Source: Symbiodinium natans | Lineage: Eukaryota; Sar; Dinophyceae; Suessiales; Symbiodiniaceae | Direction of reading: 5' to 3' | NCBI GenBank assembly: GCA_905221605.1 | Contig: CAJNDS010002454.1 | Span: 294,743 to 358,742, forward strand | DNA: 64,000 nt | Shown: piece by piece, positions 1-8,875 of the stretch | How positions within the stretch are numbered: the first letter of the stretch is position 1 | Layout of the letters: each line of letters starts with the position of its first letter | Notes under the pieces: generated by a model | What the model was told of the DNA's origin: nothing | What the model saw: only the letters and a program-made list of their open reading frames with translations | Database searches by the model: none | Made by a program: the position numbers and the translations under genes

Positions 1-2
1 TT

Positions 3-164
3 TGGGAAAGCAGCATAAAGATACCCGCCCAAAAAAAGTTTTTTAATGAACTGGCCCCAACATGTTGCCCAATCTGCAAGTTTCAAGGGACTCCCGAAGC
101 TCTACAGCTTGGCTGCATGGACCTGACCCAGAAGGTGGCCGCTGCGGAGTTGGCTTCGATGTAG
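3..164 (+). CDS. Possible terminal exon of a gene entering from the left edge
   Basis: The frame is open from base 3 to a TAG at 162-164 (53 codons plus stop) with no telomere-like sequence inside. The translation is protein-like and contains a C-C-x2-C cluster (CCPIC, about residues 20-24). It ends in an alanine-rich segment. It has no start codon in the window, so it would be the 3' end of a gene beginning upstream. I do not recognise a family. Support is limited to reading-frame openness and composition; a chance open frame is possible. Confidence 0.35.
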   Translation, partial: WESSIKIPAQKKFFNELAPTCCPICKFQGTPEALQLGCMDLTQKVAAAELASM

Positions 165-1588
165 GGGCTGCTCCACTTCGTGGTTCTTGGGTTTGGGGTT
201 TCTGCCCAGCCGATCCCCCCTGAGTTCGCTACCTAAGGGCACGCACAAGTCCGACGCCCCTGAAAGGGCGCGTGAGTGTGTAAACATGAAAGAAGGAGAG
301 AAGTAGAGAGGCGAGCGAGAGAACTAAAGAAAGCAGACTGAATTGAAGAACGACAGACATTCGGAACGAACTAGCCACATAAACGAAAGAACTAAAGAAA
401 CTAGAAGGAACGGAACGTCCGGAATACTAAGCGCACAGCAACACGCGAACACATTAAGGCAAAAAAGAATACAGCAAGAACCACACAGCGAAAATCGGTC
501 AGCAACTAACAGCTAACTTAGGAAACAGCGAAATACAAATAGATTCAAGAAGCACAACGTAATGAAGAAACACCCAGCGAAATACGAATGGATTCAAAAT
601 ACACAACGCAAACAAGAAACCCCCCCCACAGCACACACTGCCGAGACGACTACATGAGGACATGCCGAACAGACAGAATCAAAGAGTGAGTGAGCGAGTG
701 AGTGAGTGACGGAGAGTGGGGGATGATGTGGGGGGAAGAGCGTGGAAGAGACTAGAGACTAAAGAGGGAGAGGGGCGTGGGCGCCAGGCGGCAGACGCCT
801 TTCCACAGGCCGGCTTCTGGAGAAGAAGGGGATCGGATTCCCCGTCGAAACCCGAAGCTGCAGGGGTTAAACCTGAAACCCTCACATGCAACGCGGGGGT
901 GTGGAAGACTTCCGGATTCACTGCGGGCAGCTTAGGCAAAGAGGCCCACCGGGCCCGGGAAGACTTGTCACGTGAGGCACTTGAGTGTTGAAAGCCATCA
1001 GGAAACCAAGCCGTGCCCGGGACCCCAAACCTAAAACCTTTCCGACGTTGAAAGTTTACAAGTCTGACCTGGAAAACCCTATCTCCACCCCTTGGCCCAG
1101 ACCCTAAGCCTCTCCTACCTTGAAAGGTTGGAAGTATGGCCCTGGAAAAGGCCCCTTGTTGAGACTGTATATGTGTATGTACATACACATATACATATAA
1201 GAACAAAATATGTATACACAAACACAAACATAAACATAATCATAAACATAAACAGAAACAAAAACATCTACATATATTCTTCATATGTAGATATGTAAAA
1301 ACAAAAGCCCTGCTCCCTGGCCCAGCATGTGCCGCTGCCACCCCTGGAGCCTGCGCCCGGTACTGCGGAGCCGCTTCGGGGCTTCGGGGGGTTTCGCATG
1401 ATATTGGTTCAGGGTTCAGGGTTTAGGGTTTAGGGTTCAGGGTTCAGGGTTCAGGGTTTAGGGTTTAGGGTTTGGGGTGTTGTCGGGCAGTAGTCCAGGG
1501 ACACTCTGGGGTTGGTGCTGCAGAGCAGGGAGGAGAGTGCCAAGCCCGCCTTAAAAGTTGTTTTCTCAAAGCCGTTTTTTGAGGAGAG
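165..1588. other. Noncoding stretch: purine-rich DNA, AC-rich simple sequence, TTYAGGG tract
   Basis: I see no convincing gene here. Bases 290-620 are A/G-rich with imperfect GAA and ACA runs. Bases 680-715 carry GTGA repeats. Bases 1165-1300 hold low-complexity TGTA/ACATA and AAACAT sequence. A telomere-like tract lies at 1409-1476. An antisense open frame across 679-1227 is largely translated repeat and I do not support it. Confidence 0.6.
1409..1476 (+). repeat. Degenerate telomere-like tract (TTTAGGG/TTCAGGG)
   Basis: Consecutive 7-mers alternate between TTTAGGG and TTCAGGG, with a final TTTGGGG. TTTAGGG is the plant-type telomere repeat, also reported for dinoflagellates. This short interstitial run is flanked by unique sequence. 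Confidence 0.85.
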
Positions 1589-1777
1589 ATGTGCCTAATT
1601 GGGCATCTGCACATTCCAGAGTTCCAGCCATTTGGAGAACTCGATGTCAGAAAATTGGCAGCCAGGGATGATTATGTCACGTTCCATCAAATGCCGGAGG
1701 TATTCAATCTTGTTACATTTGGCTCAAAACCTCGTGGCGTTTTTTGTCATACTCACTCGTACTTTCTTTCCAAATAG
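1589..1777 (+). CDS. Possible short exon or small ORF, function unknown
   Basis: An ATG-initiated 62-codon frame ends in TAG and has mixed, protein-like codons. It lacks the telomere motifs that fill its surroundings. An in-frame TGA at 1580-1582 lies just upstream. A T-rich run ending in GAG directly before it could serve as a splice acceptor, so it may be an internal or terminal exon rather than a complete gene. No domain recognised. Confidence 0.3.
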   Translation: MCLIGHLHIPEFQPFGELDVRKLAARDDYVTFHQMPEVFNLVTFGSKPRGVFCHTHSYFLSK

Positions 1778-1944
1778 GACTAAACACCCAACAACCTTAA
1801 AACTCCAAGCCGCACAAGTCCCAAACCTCAAATGTGTATATGAGGTTTGTTCTAAATCAGGGTTGAGACTCTGGCGTCTAAACCCCGAGGTCTCGAACAC
1901 GAAACCCTTTGCCACTCAAACCCCAACAGCCTCCAGACCCCCGT

Positions 1945-2165
1945 CCCCTAAACCATAAACCCTACACCCTACACCCTACACCCTACACCCTAAACCCAAA
2001 ACCCCTCCCTGTTCTGCATAAACAAACCGAAAAGGAGCTGCCAAGCCTGGGCTCCAAAGGCAAGCCCGCTCTGTGGTGTTGGGGGGGAGGGGCTGGGCGC
2101 GGGGAAGGTTAGGGTCTAGGGTTTAAGGTTTAGGGTTTTGGGTTCAAGGTTGTTTGGGGTTAAGC
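1945..2165. repeat. CCCTACA/CCCTAAA tract followed by TTTAGGG tract around an exon-like island
   Basis: Bases 1955-2000 are C-rich (CCCTACA)n and CCCTAAA, and 2103-2165 are G-rich (TTTAGGG variants). The roughly 90 bases between them (2015-2100) are free of the motif and resemble an exon. C-rich before and G-rich after is the same arrangement seen around better-supported exons in this window. Confidence 0.55.
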
Positions 2166-2364
2166 GTTGCTAAGGGTTATGGGTTTAGGGCTTTCTAAGG
2201 CTACTTGGGGTTGAGGTTTGTGAAAAGTTACGGGTGGCGGCTTTAGGGTGGAAGGCTTTTTAGGGTAATTTGCATCTCTGTGCACTTTCTTCAAACTTCA
2301 AAAACGTCAAGAAGTCTCAATGAACAAAATAAATGAATAAAACAAGCGAAACCATGTGTGTGTA

Positions 2365-2407
2365 TCTATATATATATATATGCACATTATATATATATAT
2401 ATATATC
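2365..2407. repeat. AT microsatellite
   Basis: Two (TA)n runs are separated by a short TGCACAT interruption. They are simple sequence with no gene content. Confidence 0.9.
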
Positions 2408-3306
2408 TGTGTTGGTTTCGACTTCTTCTCAGGCTTTCAGGGCGTTTCGTTTTGGGCATTGGGCATTGGGGTTTGCTACTGAACTGCGTGTGCTTTCGGA
2501 GTACGGTGGAGGTTGGTGACAGCTGCTTGGAGAGTTCCTAACAACCCTCAAGCTGTAAACGCCAACTTAGGCCTTGCACAACCCTCAAGCCCTTAATCCC
2601 AAACCCTCCAACCCCCAATCCCTTAAACCCCAACCGCCCTAAACTCTAAACCCATAAATCCCGAAACCATACCAAACCTACAGCTGCATTCGGGTGCTTA
2701 AGATTTCGGGTTTATGGCATGGGTTTCCCAGATGTGTTTCCAACCTCCCCCCTCTCAGCTCGTAGCAGGACATAGCACTGGCGATTGCAAGCCGTGCGCC
2801 TTCATGCATGCGAAGGGCTGCCACTGGGCTTCGCTTAAGCCCCAAACCCATTAAAGCCCTGTTGCTGTGCCCCATCCACATGACACAGGGTCATTAGGCA
2901 TAAGACTGTGAGGTTTAGAGTTGTGGCACAATAGGGCGTTTCGAACGCAGGTGGCTGTCTGTTCATTGCCTTTTATCGGTCCCCTGCGTGCGTGCGTGGT
3001 GAGTTGGGAGGTGAAGTTCAGGATCTTGCAAAGGGCCAAGCCCGTCATCCCCTACACTTTCAGGGTGGGATTAGGGCATGGGCCTTTCAAGGGTAAGATC
3101 CAGACCTCTTCTCTTTCAGTGCTGTTAAGATCACGCTTCTTTGCGTGCTGCCATAAGGCTGCAACCGGAAAGTGAACACCCTTAACATTTGAACCACAGT
3201 CCCTATACGAGTTGCCCATAAGCCAACATACTCGCAGCTTCGAAGCCGCGGCTCTTAAATCTTGAGGGCCTAAAACACCCTGAAGCCAAGAATCCCAAAA
3301 CCTCAG
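2408..3306. other. Noncoding stretch with scattered CCCTAAA-like motifs
   Basis: Isolated AACCCTCAA/AACCCCAA motifs occur at 2560-2660. I find no frame I would defend as coding. It probably holds intron or intergenic sequence leading to the exon-like island at 3307. Confidence 0.4.
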
Positions 3307-3447
3307 GCAAGAACGGCGTGCTGTGTACCTTCTGCCACCTCTGCGATCGCGCGGAGAAGAAGCGACGGCAGAAGGCGGCTGGCGGCGAAGAGTCGCAGGT
3401 GTTCTGCTTTCCATGCCACATGCGACCACGAAACTCTGGCTGTGAAC
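3307..3447 (+). CDS. Probable internal exon with a paired-cysteine (zinc-ribbon-like) motif
   Basis: The exon-like segment follows a CTCAG acceptor and ends before GTAAAC, a plausible donor. The translated frame has C-x2-C-H-x2-C (CTFCHLC), a lysine/arginine-rich linker of about 20 residues, then C-x2-C-H (CFPCH). Such cysteine pairs commonly bind zinc. Third codon positions are strongly G/C, unlike the flanks. I cannot join it with certainty to a neighbouring exon, and the family is unknown. Confidence 0.45.
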
Positions 3448-3566
3448 GTAAACAAGCCCAAAAACCCATTGCTGAGAGCCACGGGCCACGAGCCTGTAAT
3501 TAGTTGGAGGGGGCTGTGGCTCAAGTATAAGACCCTAGATCCTCCAGCCTGAGTCCAGAAAGCCCT

Positions 3567-4153
3567 ATGTCCGATAGCCCTGCTAACCTCCCCGAATGCC
3601 TCAATCCCCCATCATTGAAGAGGCGAAGAAGGCGCTCTTCATGGGGGCCTAGGCGGGGGGTGTGCAGGGAGGACTGGAGCAGCATGAATCTCGTGGAGAC
3701 TTTCGGTGGTATGCCGGTAATCTATCAGCAACTGGAGGGTCCCTTGCCTTGGTCAGCAGGCTCAAAACTATGCGCTTTGGGTTCTATAGACTATGGGCCC
3801 GAAGTAGTTGAAGACCTAAACTTACGCCTCCAGCCAAGTCACCTTGCGACTCAGGAAGGTTTTTGGGAGTGAGCGTGACGGGTTTAGAGCTGAGGATTGA
3901 GCGTTCTCGAGTTGGAGAAGGGGTCCTGCTCCCTGAAGCAGGGGAGGAAGGCTTTCGCCAGAGTGCATTGGAGCTCAGAGAAAGGCAGGTGTATAGCCCT
4001 TTAACCCAAGACCTGGCCAATAGCATCTGGGTATCTCCCGAAATAGGGTTCCACCACAATTTTCCTCAAAGCATATTACAATCTTCTGAGGGTACATCTA
4101 ATTATCGGCTACCCCCCTTCGATTGCTCAAGTTTGACTGCCAACGCCCTCTGA
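3567..4153 (+). CDS. Possible coding segment, two overlapping frames, function unknown
   Basis: A 101-codon frame starting ATG at 3567 ends at 3872. A second frame, opening near 3850, runs to TGA at 4151-4153. Together they cover almost 600 bases without telomere-like sequence and with protein-like composition. A frameshift or a short unrecognised intron near 3860 would be needed to connect them. No domain recognised, and chance open frames in GC-rich DNA are a real alternative. Confidence 0.25.
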
Positions 4154-4328
4154 CGCGCTGCGGCCGGCAAGCCTGTCAGCCTCTTTTCCAGGTCCAAGGC
4201 TGCTCGTAGCGGACCTCCCTAATCCTGGTGAAGAGCTCCAACAATTCCGGGGCTTGGGTCTTGTACAGACGCGAAGGAAAAGGGCACACCGGAGCCCATT
4301 CCGTCTCTCGAGAAGCTGGGTCCATTGT

Positions 4329-4397
4329 AAACCCTCAACCCGCAACCCTCAACCCTCAACCCTCAGCCCTCAACCCTCAACCCTCAACCCTTAACCC
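4329..4397 (-). repeat. (CCCTCAA)n telomere-variant tract
   Basis: About nine near-perfect 7-mers of CCCTCAA appear on the plus strand (TTGAGGG on the minus). It is a homogenised variant of the CCCTAAA motif found elsewhere in the window. Confidence 0.85.
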
Positions 4398-4813
4398 GAG
4401 GGTTCGGAAGATTACGGCTTCCGGGTGCCATCCAACTGTGCTGGTAGGGGCCGAGGCCTTCTGGCGGCGTTCGTCCTAAAGTCCCCAAGGGCTCTCAAGT
4501 TCATATGCTTACCAGAATGAAGGGGCTTGGCAACCCTACCCATCCACAAGCCCTAAACCTTCAGGCATAGATTTATTCGTTTAGGACCGTGCGCCACACC
4601 CACAAGGCCAAGCGCCATCCTGCGATTTGGAAGGAAGGGTCTTCGGTTTAGGGGGGCTCAGAAATGCGAGAAAGCACTTGAGGTTAGGTAAGTTCGCCGG
4701 GGGGAGGAGGCTTGCCTTCGTGTGTGCATAGTGCAGTCTCGAAGGGATTTCAAAGTTTAGGGTTTAGGGCCTTCAAGCTCGGCATACTTCAGGAGCACAG
4801 TGTGTCAGTCATT

Positions 4814-4856
4814 CAGTCAGTCAGTCAGTCAGTCAGTCAGTCAGTCAGTCAGTCAG
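4814..4856. repeat. (AGTC)n tetranucleotide microsatellite
   Basis: About eleven tandem AGTC units are followed by a short (TG)n run. They are simple sequence only. The open frames across it encode SVSQ repeats and are not genes. Confidence 0.95.
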
Positions 4857-5161
4857 TGTGTGTGTGGAGTGAAAATTCAGACAGAGACAACAGGTGGTCG
4901 CCGGTCGCGAGAGCTAGAAGCCCTTCGCCTTCTCGCTGGTCTGCTTTCTTTTTTCTTGTTCAGTGATTCTGCGGCACAATGTACCGTTGGGCCACCGGCC
5001 TGCCATTGAATTCGTCCAATGACCTGGAGGGCACTGTCGACATATGCAGACAATGCAGGCAGCAACATGTACTCCACAGCAGGAGGCAGCGCTGTATTAG
5101 TAATAGTTTGTTCTTCTTCGTGCTGTTTTCCTAGCCACATCTGAGTGACTGAGTGATGCAG

Positions 5162-5291
5162 ATGTTGAGCCAGTTCTCAAGTCCCGGAGCAACCCGAAGG
5201 TTTCGAAGGCCCCGAAAGGGCCCCCAGGGCAGAAAGCCGTAGATGTGGCAAACGTCGCTCCAGATCTGCATGCTCGCATCGGGTCTTTCAA
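5162..5291 (+). CDS. Probable internal exon, lysine/proline-rich, function unknown
   Basis: The segment follows GATGCAG and ends at a strong GTGAGT donor (5292). In the frame reading through it the translation is hydrophilic (repeated K, P, S) and then turns into a regular mixed sequence. It may join the exon at 5341 across a very short intron of about 49 bases; the phase fits better if a GA donor is used. An antisense reading also exists but is less protein-like. Confidence 0.4.
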
Positions 5292-5340
5292 GTGAGTCGT
5301 GGACTCTGTGCAGCCGCAGCTTGAGGTGGTTAAGGTGTAG

Positions 5341-5543
5341 TTTACCGCGTGCAAAACGATGTCACAGGAGATATCGCATCATCGCCCAGCCAGGCACACC
5401 CTGCATGCAAGCAACGCCCCAAATCTAGCATTGAGCATTCTGCGATGTATTATGGGCAGGCAACAGGCACCTCTTATCAACGGTGTGGCTGTTCGGCGGA
5501 CATAGAACGCCACCGTGCTTGGGTGTTGCATGGGCACCAGTAG
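5341..5543 (+). CDS. Probable terminal exon, function unknown
   Basis: The frame opens after a GTGTAG acceptor-like site and runs to TAG at 5541-5543. The composition is well mixed and includes a CGC cysteine pair and an ERHRAW segment near the end. It follows the exon at 5162-5291 and may be its 3' partner, giving a small protein or the C-terminus of a larger one. No family recognised. Confidence 0.4.
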
Positions 5544-6436
5544 ATGCCGGCAAAAAGCTTGCTTTGTGCTGGGCAGGTAGGGGTACAGGGTTGCCTGTGT
5601 GCAGGTTGGGGTCCCTAGGCTCTTGAAGTCTAGAGCATTCAAGTCATCCTACAGGTAGCCAACTCTACAACGTGCTCGTACAAGCCACGACCTGCAACGA
5701 GTCCGCGAAAGCTTCCGACGATGGTTCCAAGTTGCCGAAGGGCAGTTTCGGAAACCCAACATCCCAGAATCCCAAAACCTCGAGCTCCAGTCCCTTAAGC
5801 GAGAGTGCTACGGGGTAGCGATGGTGACCACGAGCTACTCAAATTCAGTTCGTGTTTGCCCGCAAGGCTTGCAAAACCCGACTGATCCAGGTGTAAGGTT
5901 CATGAGATTCCTGATCCCTACTAGGCCCCTAGGCCTGCAAAGGACTGTTTAAGTGGGCACCCAGACCCCAGGGCCGTCGTACACTTGCAGGGTACAAGGG
6001 TTTAGAGCTTGACACTCGAAACCGCCTGCGCACACGCTGTTTTACACTTGCCTCGATGAAGGCAGTCATCTGTTTTCTCTTGAGCGCTTGTACAGAAGTT
6101 GCTTGCAGCTTAAGGAGGCGAAGGCCGTCCCGGCAAAAAAGGGGCCTCGCACTGCAGAAGACACCGCCGCCCCTACAGCCTCAGCCCTGCAGCCTCAGCC
6201 CAAAGCCTCAGCCCAAAGCCCTCACCCTCAGCCCTTCACTCCGCGCGCCCCCCAACCCTCTCGTGAGACTTAAGGGCCAACTCCACCGACTTGCTCGCGG
6301 AGTTGCTTGTCAGCGGGTGGTAGCAGGGGAAGCTTTCGCCCCTATTATAAGCTCGAAAACCGATCCATCCCGGCATGTGAAGCACTCTGGAAGTCGGCCT
6401 TCACCTTGCCGGAGCTGGCACCCCATTGGGCTCTCG
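5544..6436. other. Noncoding stretch upstream of the Ubl-ankyrin gene
   Basis: I see no supported exon. A CCTCAGCC-type short repeat lies at 6170-6235. Open frames here are proline-rich translations of that repeat. A promoter for the gene at 6437 may lie here, but I cannot point to a motif. Confidence 0.4.
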
Positions 6437-6475
6437 ATGCGGCTGTGCATCCGCAAGATCTCCGGGGAAGAGGCG
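6437..6475 (+). CDS. Exon 1 of ubiquitin-like/ankyrin gene
   Basis: The exon starts at ATG 6437 and encodes a short basic beta-strand-like start (MRLCIRKISGEEA), which resembles the N-terminus of ubiquitin-like domains that precede ankyrin repeats in dinoflagellate proteins I know. In phase 0 it ends before GAGTGA, a GA donor; the next bases also offer GTGAAA in a different phase. Following exons at 6668, 7111 and 7309 continue the same domain in order. Confidence 0.6.
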
Positions 6476-6667
6476 GAGTGAAATTGAGCCTCAACCCTAA
6501 ACGCGCCTTTTCCCTAAACCCTCCAGGCCCCTTGGGACTTGAAGTGCAGCCCAAACTCGTCAGACTCAAGAGGGCGTGACGCTCTACGAGCGCGGGGCTT
6601 TTGCTTTGTAAAGTTTAGGCTGGGGGGGAGGGGGTGGTTGCTCACTATGCCCTCAACCCCATGGCAG

Positions 6668-6721
6668 GTGGCCAACTTGGATGCCTTTGAGCTCCAGGGT
6701 GGAGATGTGAGGGCGCTGAAG
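6668..6721 (+). CDS. Exon 2 of ubiquitin-like/ankyrin gene
   Basis: Eighteen codons follow a CCCCATGGCAG acceptor and end before a GC donor (AAG|GCCGGA). The encoded segment ends in GGDVRALK, matching the position in ubiquitin-like folds where the helix begins. Phase 0 at both ends lets it join exon 1 and exon 3 without a frame change. Confidence 0.6.
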
Positions 6722-7110
6722 GCCGGACAACAATCCCCATCGCTTGGGATGAGACATGCTAAGCCCGGGGCATGCAAACCTTCAAAGCGGGGTGTGAAGT
6801 GGATCCCATCCAGGTTCTTGGCAGGGTCTGGGGGGCTTTGGGGGTTTGTGTGAGGCCTTCTGTGTGCAGCTTTGCAGGTTTTTGATTCTTTTACTGACAG
6901 CTGGTCGATTTCTGGCTAGTCGAGCTGTGTGGGTTTTTGGGCTGCTTTAAGTATCAGGCGGGGCCTCGTGCTGGTGCCCAGATAGCCAGGGGCAAACGTC
7001 TCCAAGCCTTGAGTTGCCCTATCAGACAAAAAGGCTAAAGGGCAAGTACTGACCTTTCGTGCAGTACCCCACACGCTCCACTGAAGCAAAACTTGTTTCT
7101 GACTTGGGAG

Positions 7111-7233
7111 GTCCATCTGCAGCCCAAGCTTGGTGCATCTCGCTTCCGCCTTCGCCTGCTTTGCCAGGGAGACCTGCTGGCAGACAGCCAGGCACTGGCA
7201 GAGCCTTCCATGAATTTCCATGAGCTACAACGA
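7111..7233 (+). CDS. Exon 3 of ubiquitin-like/ankyrin gene
   Basis: The exon follows CTTGGGAG and ends at CGA|GTGAGG, phase 0. It encodes the second half of a ubiquitin-like fold, recognisable by SRFRLRLLCQGDLL followed by an LAEPS turn. Related dinoflagellate proteins have an R-F-R-x-R-L-L-x-x-G core at this position. The exact 3' end is uncertain: a GA donor a few codons earlier would remove NFHELQR and give a tighter match to the expected domain length. Confidence 0.6.
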
Positions 7234-7308
7234 GTGAGGGGCCTATCAGGGTAGTCAGAACCTTCACAAACACATGAGGGCATGCAAAGTTTGAGCTCCG
7301 AAGCCCAG

Positions 7309-8064
7309 GATCTGGGTCGGGCAGACTTGCAGGTGGTGATTCTGCAGTTCCGTGCAGCTCGGGCGGAGGAGGTCCAGGCCCTCCTGGCTGCCAGCCGCGA
7401 GGATTTGGCTGGACCTATGGAGGGGCTTTTGGAGCAGCCCCTGGATCCCAACCTGGCGGAGGACGGGGACACAGCCCTAGCAACGGCTGCGCGGAATGGC
7501 AGCGCCGAGTGTGCGCGGCTCCTGCTCGAAGCGGGTGCGGATCGGGACCGATCCTTTCGAGGCGCCAGCCCCCTGTGGCTGGCAGCTGCCAGGCGCCACT
7601 GGGAGACTGCGCGGGTGCTGCTGGACGCAGGCGCCGACATCGACCTGGCAAACGAGGGCGCTTCCCCTCTCTGGTTCGCGGCACGTCGCGGGCACTTCGA
7701 CATCGTGCAGCTGTTGCTTCAGGCCGGCGCCAACGTCGAGAGAAGAAGTGTCTCTGGCAGCTCACCCCTTTGGATTGCTGCTGCCAAGGGCCACTTGGAA
7801 GTCGTACGATTGCTGCTGCATGCCGATGCGGACGCGGGGCAGGCGCATGCTGGTGCGACACCAATGCAGATGGCTATCTCCCGAGGCCACCTTGAAGTGG
7901 TACACCTCTTGCATGACACTGGCCAGAAGGAGGCGGCTACTGGGCCCGGTATCGGCTTCTGTACCCTGGATGCGGCACGTTTGCTGCAGAAAGCAGCTGT
8001 GCCGCGTGCCAGCGGGCCCTCTGCCGTCATGGCCGGCATCACGAAGAGATTGCGGACTCAGTAG
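7309..8064 (+). CDS. Ankyrin-repeat protein, last exon (Ubl-ankyrin gene)
   Basis: This is the main exon of a gene spanning 6437-8064, ending at TAG 8062-8064. An ATG at 7282 gives a 260-residue reading, but CCCAG|GAT at 7308 is a good acceptor and the segment just after it completes the ubiquitin-like domain of the upstream exons. Using the 260-residue numbering, about five ankyrin repeats follow at roughly 62-91, 94-124, 127-157, 160-190 and 192-220, with typical G-x-T/S-P-L-x-x-A-A and V-x-L-L-L-x-x-G-A-D cores. A short basic C-terminus follows. Ankyrin repeats bind partner proteins; the ubiquitin-like part suggests a scaffold or regulatory role, but no substrate can be inferred. Expanded Ubl-ankyrin families are, to my knowledge, common in dinoflagellates. 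Confidence 0.85.
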   Translation, partial: DLGRADLQVVILQFRAARAEEVQALLAASREDLAGPMEGLLEQPLDPNLAEDGDTALATAARNGSAECARLLLEAGADRDRSFRGASPLWLAAARRHWETARVLLDAGADIDLANEGASPLWFAARRGHFDIVQLLLQAGANVERRSVSGSSPLWIAAAKGHLEVVRLLLHADADAGQAHAGATPMQMAISRGHLEVVHLLHDTGQKEAATGPGIGFCTLDAARLLQKAAVPRASGPSAVMAGITKRLRTQ

Positions 8065-8662
8065 CAGCAGTGGCATCACACCAAGTTTCACCTTCTGCTT
8101 CAGCCGTTGCAGGCTTTCCCAAGAACAGATTCTCTTCATCTGTGAAATACGACCTGTGCAGCCATGTGGGCGGCATGTGGACATGGTGTGTTTGGACGAA
8201 GATCGCGAATCGGATGCCAACTCAGGGCACCACGAGGACGAGTGCAAAGCTTCATGAAGTCTCGACTTCGAGACGATCCTACGGCCCTACAACGTTACAA
8301 GAGGAGAATCAGGTCCTTTCTATTCCTGAAGTTCTTGGATTGAATCCTTGGAAGAATGCCGCACAGGTCATCTCGCACAGAATCTTGCAGTGTGCGAATT
8401 TCAATCTCAGCTACATGAACCCCCTGGCTGCTGAAGTTGGATACCGGTCAAAGACTCACGGGCATAGTGTCCCGCAGAGAAGCTTACACCGCAGCCTGTG
8501 GCGTTCAAAACTCCAGCAGCGCCATCAAGGGGCACCCGAACCGCATTCCCACACCCCTGCGGATGGGCAAACCTTCCTAAACCCTACCCATAGACCCCCC
8601 TAAACCCCGCCAAACCACAAACCCCCTAAAGCAGAGCCTGAACCCATTGGGTTCCCCAGGCT
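8065..8662. other. Probable 3' untranslated or intergenic stretch after the ankyrin gene
   Basis: A 177-codon open frame (8070-8603) exists but shows no domain and drifts into CCCTAAA-like sequence at its end. I take it as 3' flanking DNA. Confidence 0.4.
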
Positions 8663-8753
8663 TAAACCCCCCAAACCCCCCAAACCCCCCAAACCCCCCA
8701 AACCCCCCCAAACCCCCCAAACCCCCCAAACCCCCCAAAACCCCCCAAAACCG
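8663..8753 (-). repeat. (CCCCCCAAA)n C-rich telomere-like array
   Basis: About nine units of C5-6A3-4 lie directly upstream of a probable exon at 8786. The pattern is a C-expanded relative of CCCTAAA. The reverse strand is G-rich and could form quadruplexes. Confidence 0.85.
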
Positions 8754-8785
8754 CCCCCAAGAGCCTGAACCCGTTGCGTTCCCAG

Positions 8786-8875
8786 GCCGAGGCGGCCGCC
8801 TGGACACCTTGGCTGCGGCGGCGGCGGCCGGTGCCTGCGAGCGCGGGGCGGCCTGGGCCCAGGCGCCTGCGGGAA
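8786..8875 (+). CDS. Probable internal exon, alanine-rich, PPR-like helix
   Basis: The segment follows a GCGTTCCCAG acceptor and ends before GTTTTT. In phase 1 it encodes an alanine-rich stretch ending ACERGAAWAQA. This resembles the A-C-x-x-G-x-x-W-x-x-A pattern of dinoflagellate pentatricopeptide repeats, which act in organelle RNA processing. One partial repeat is not enough to assign the family. Confidence 0.35.

Noticed and set aside
679-1227. 182-codon minus-strand frame
   Set aside because: One end translates a GTGA repeat and the other a TGTA repeat; nothing protein-like links them.
1712-1728. ACATTTGGCTCAAAAC resembling part of the dinoflagellate spliced leader
   Set aside because: It lacks the 5' half of the leader, has mismatches in the shared part and does not precede a credible start codon. 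A similar partial match (TGGCTCAAG) at 3513-3521 is equally weak.
4805-4862. Regular short repeats that could suggest a CRISPR array
   Set aside because: The units are contiguous tetranucleotides without spacers; this is a microsatellite.
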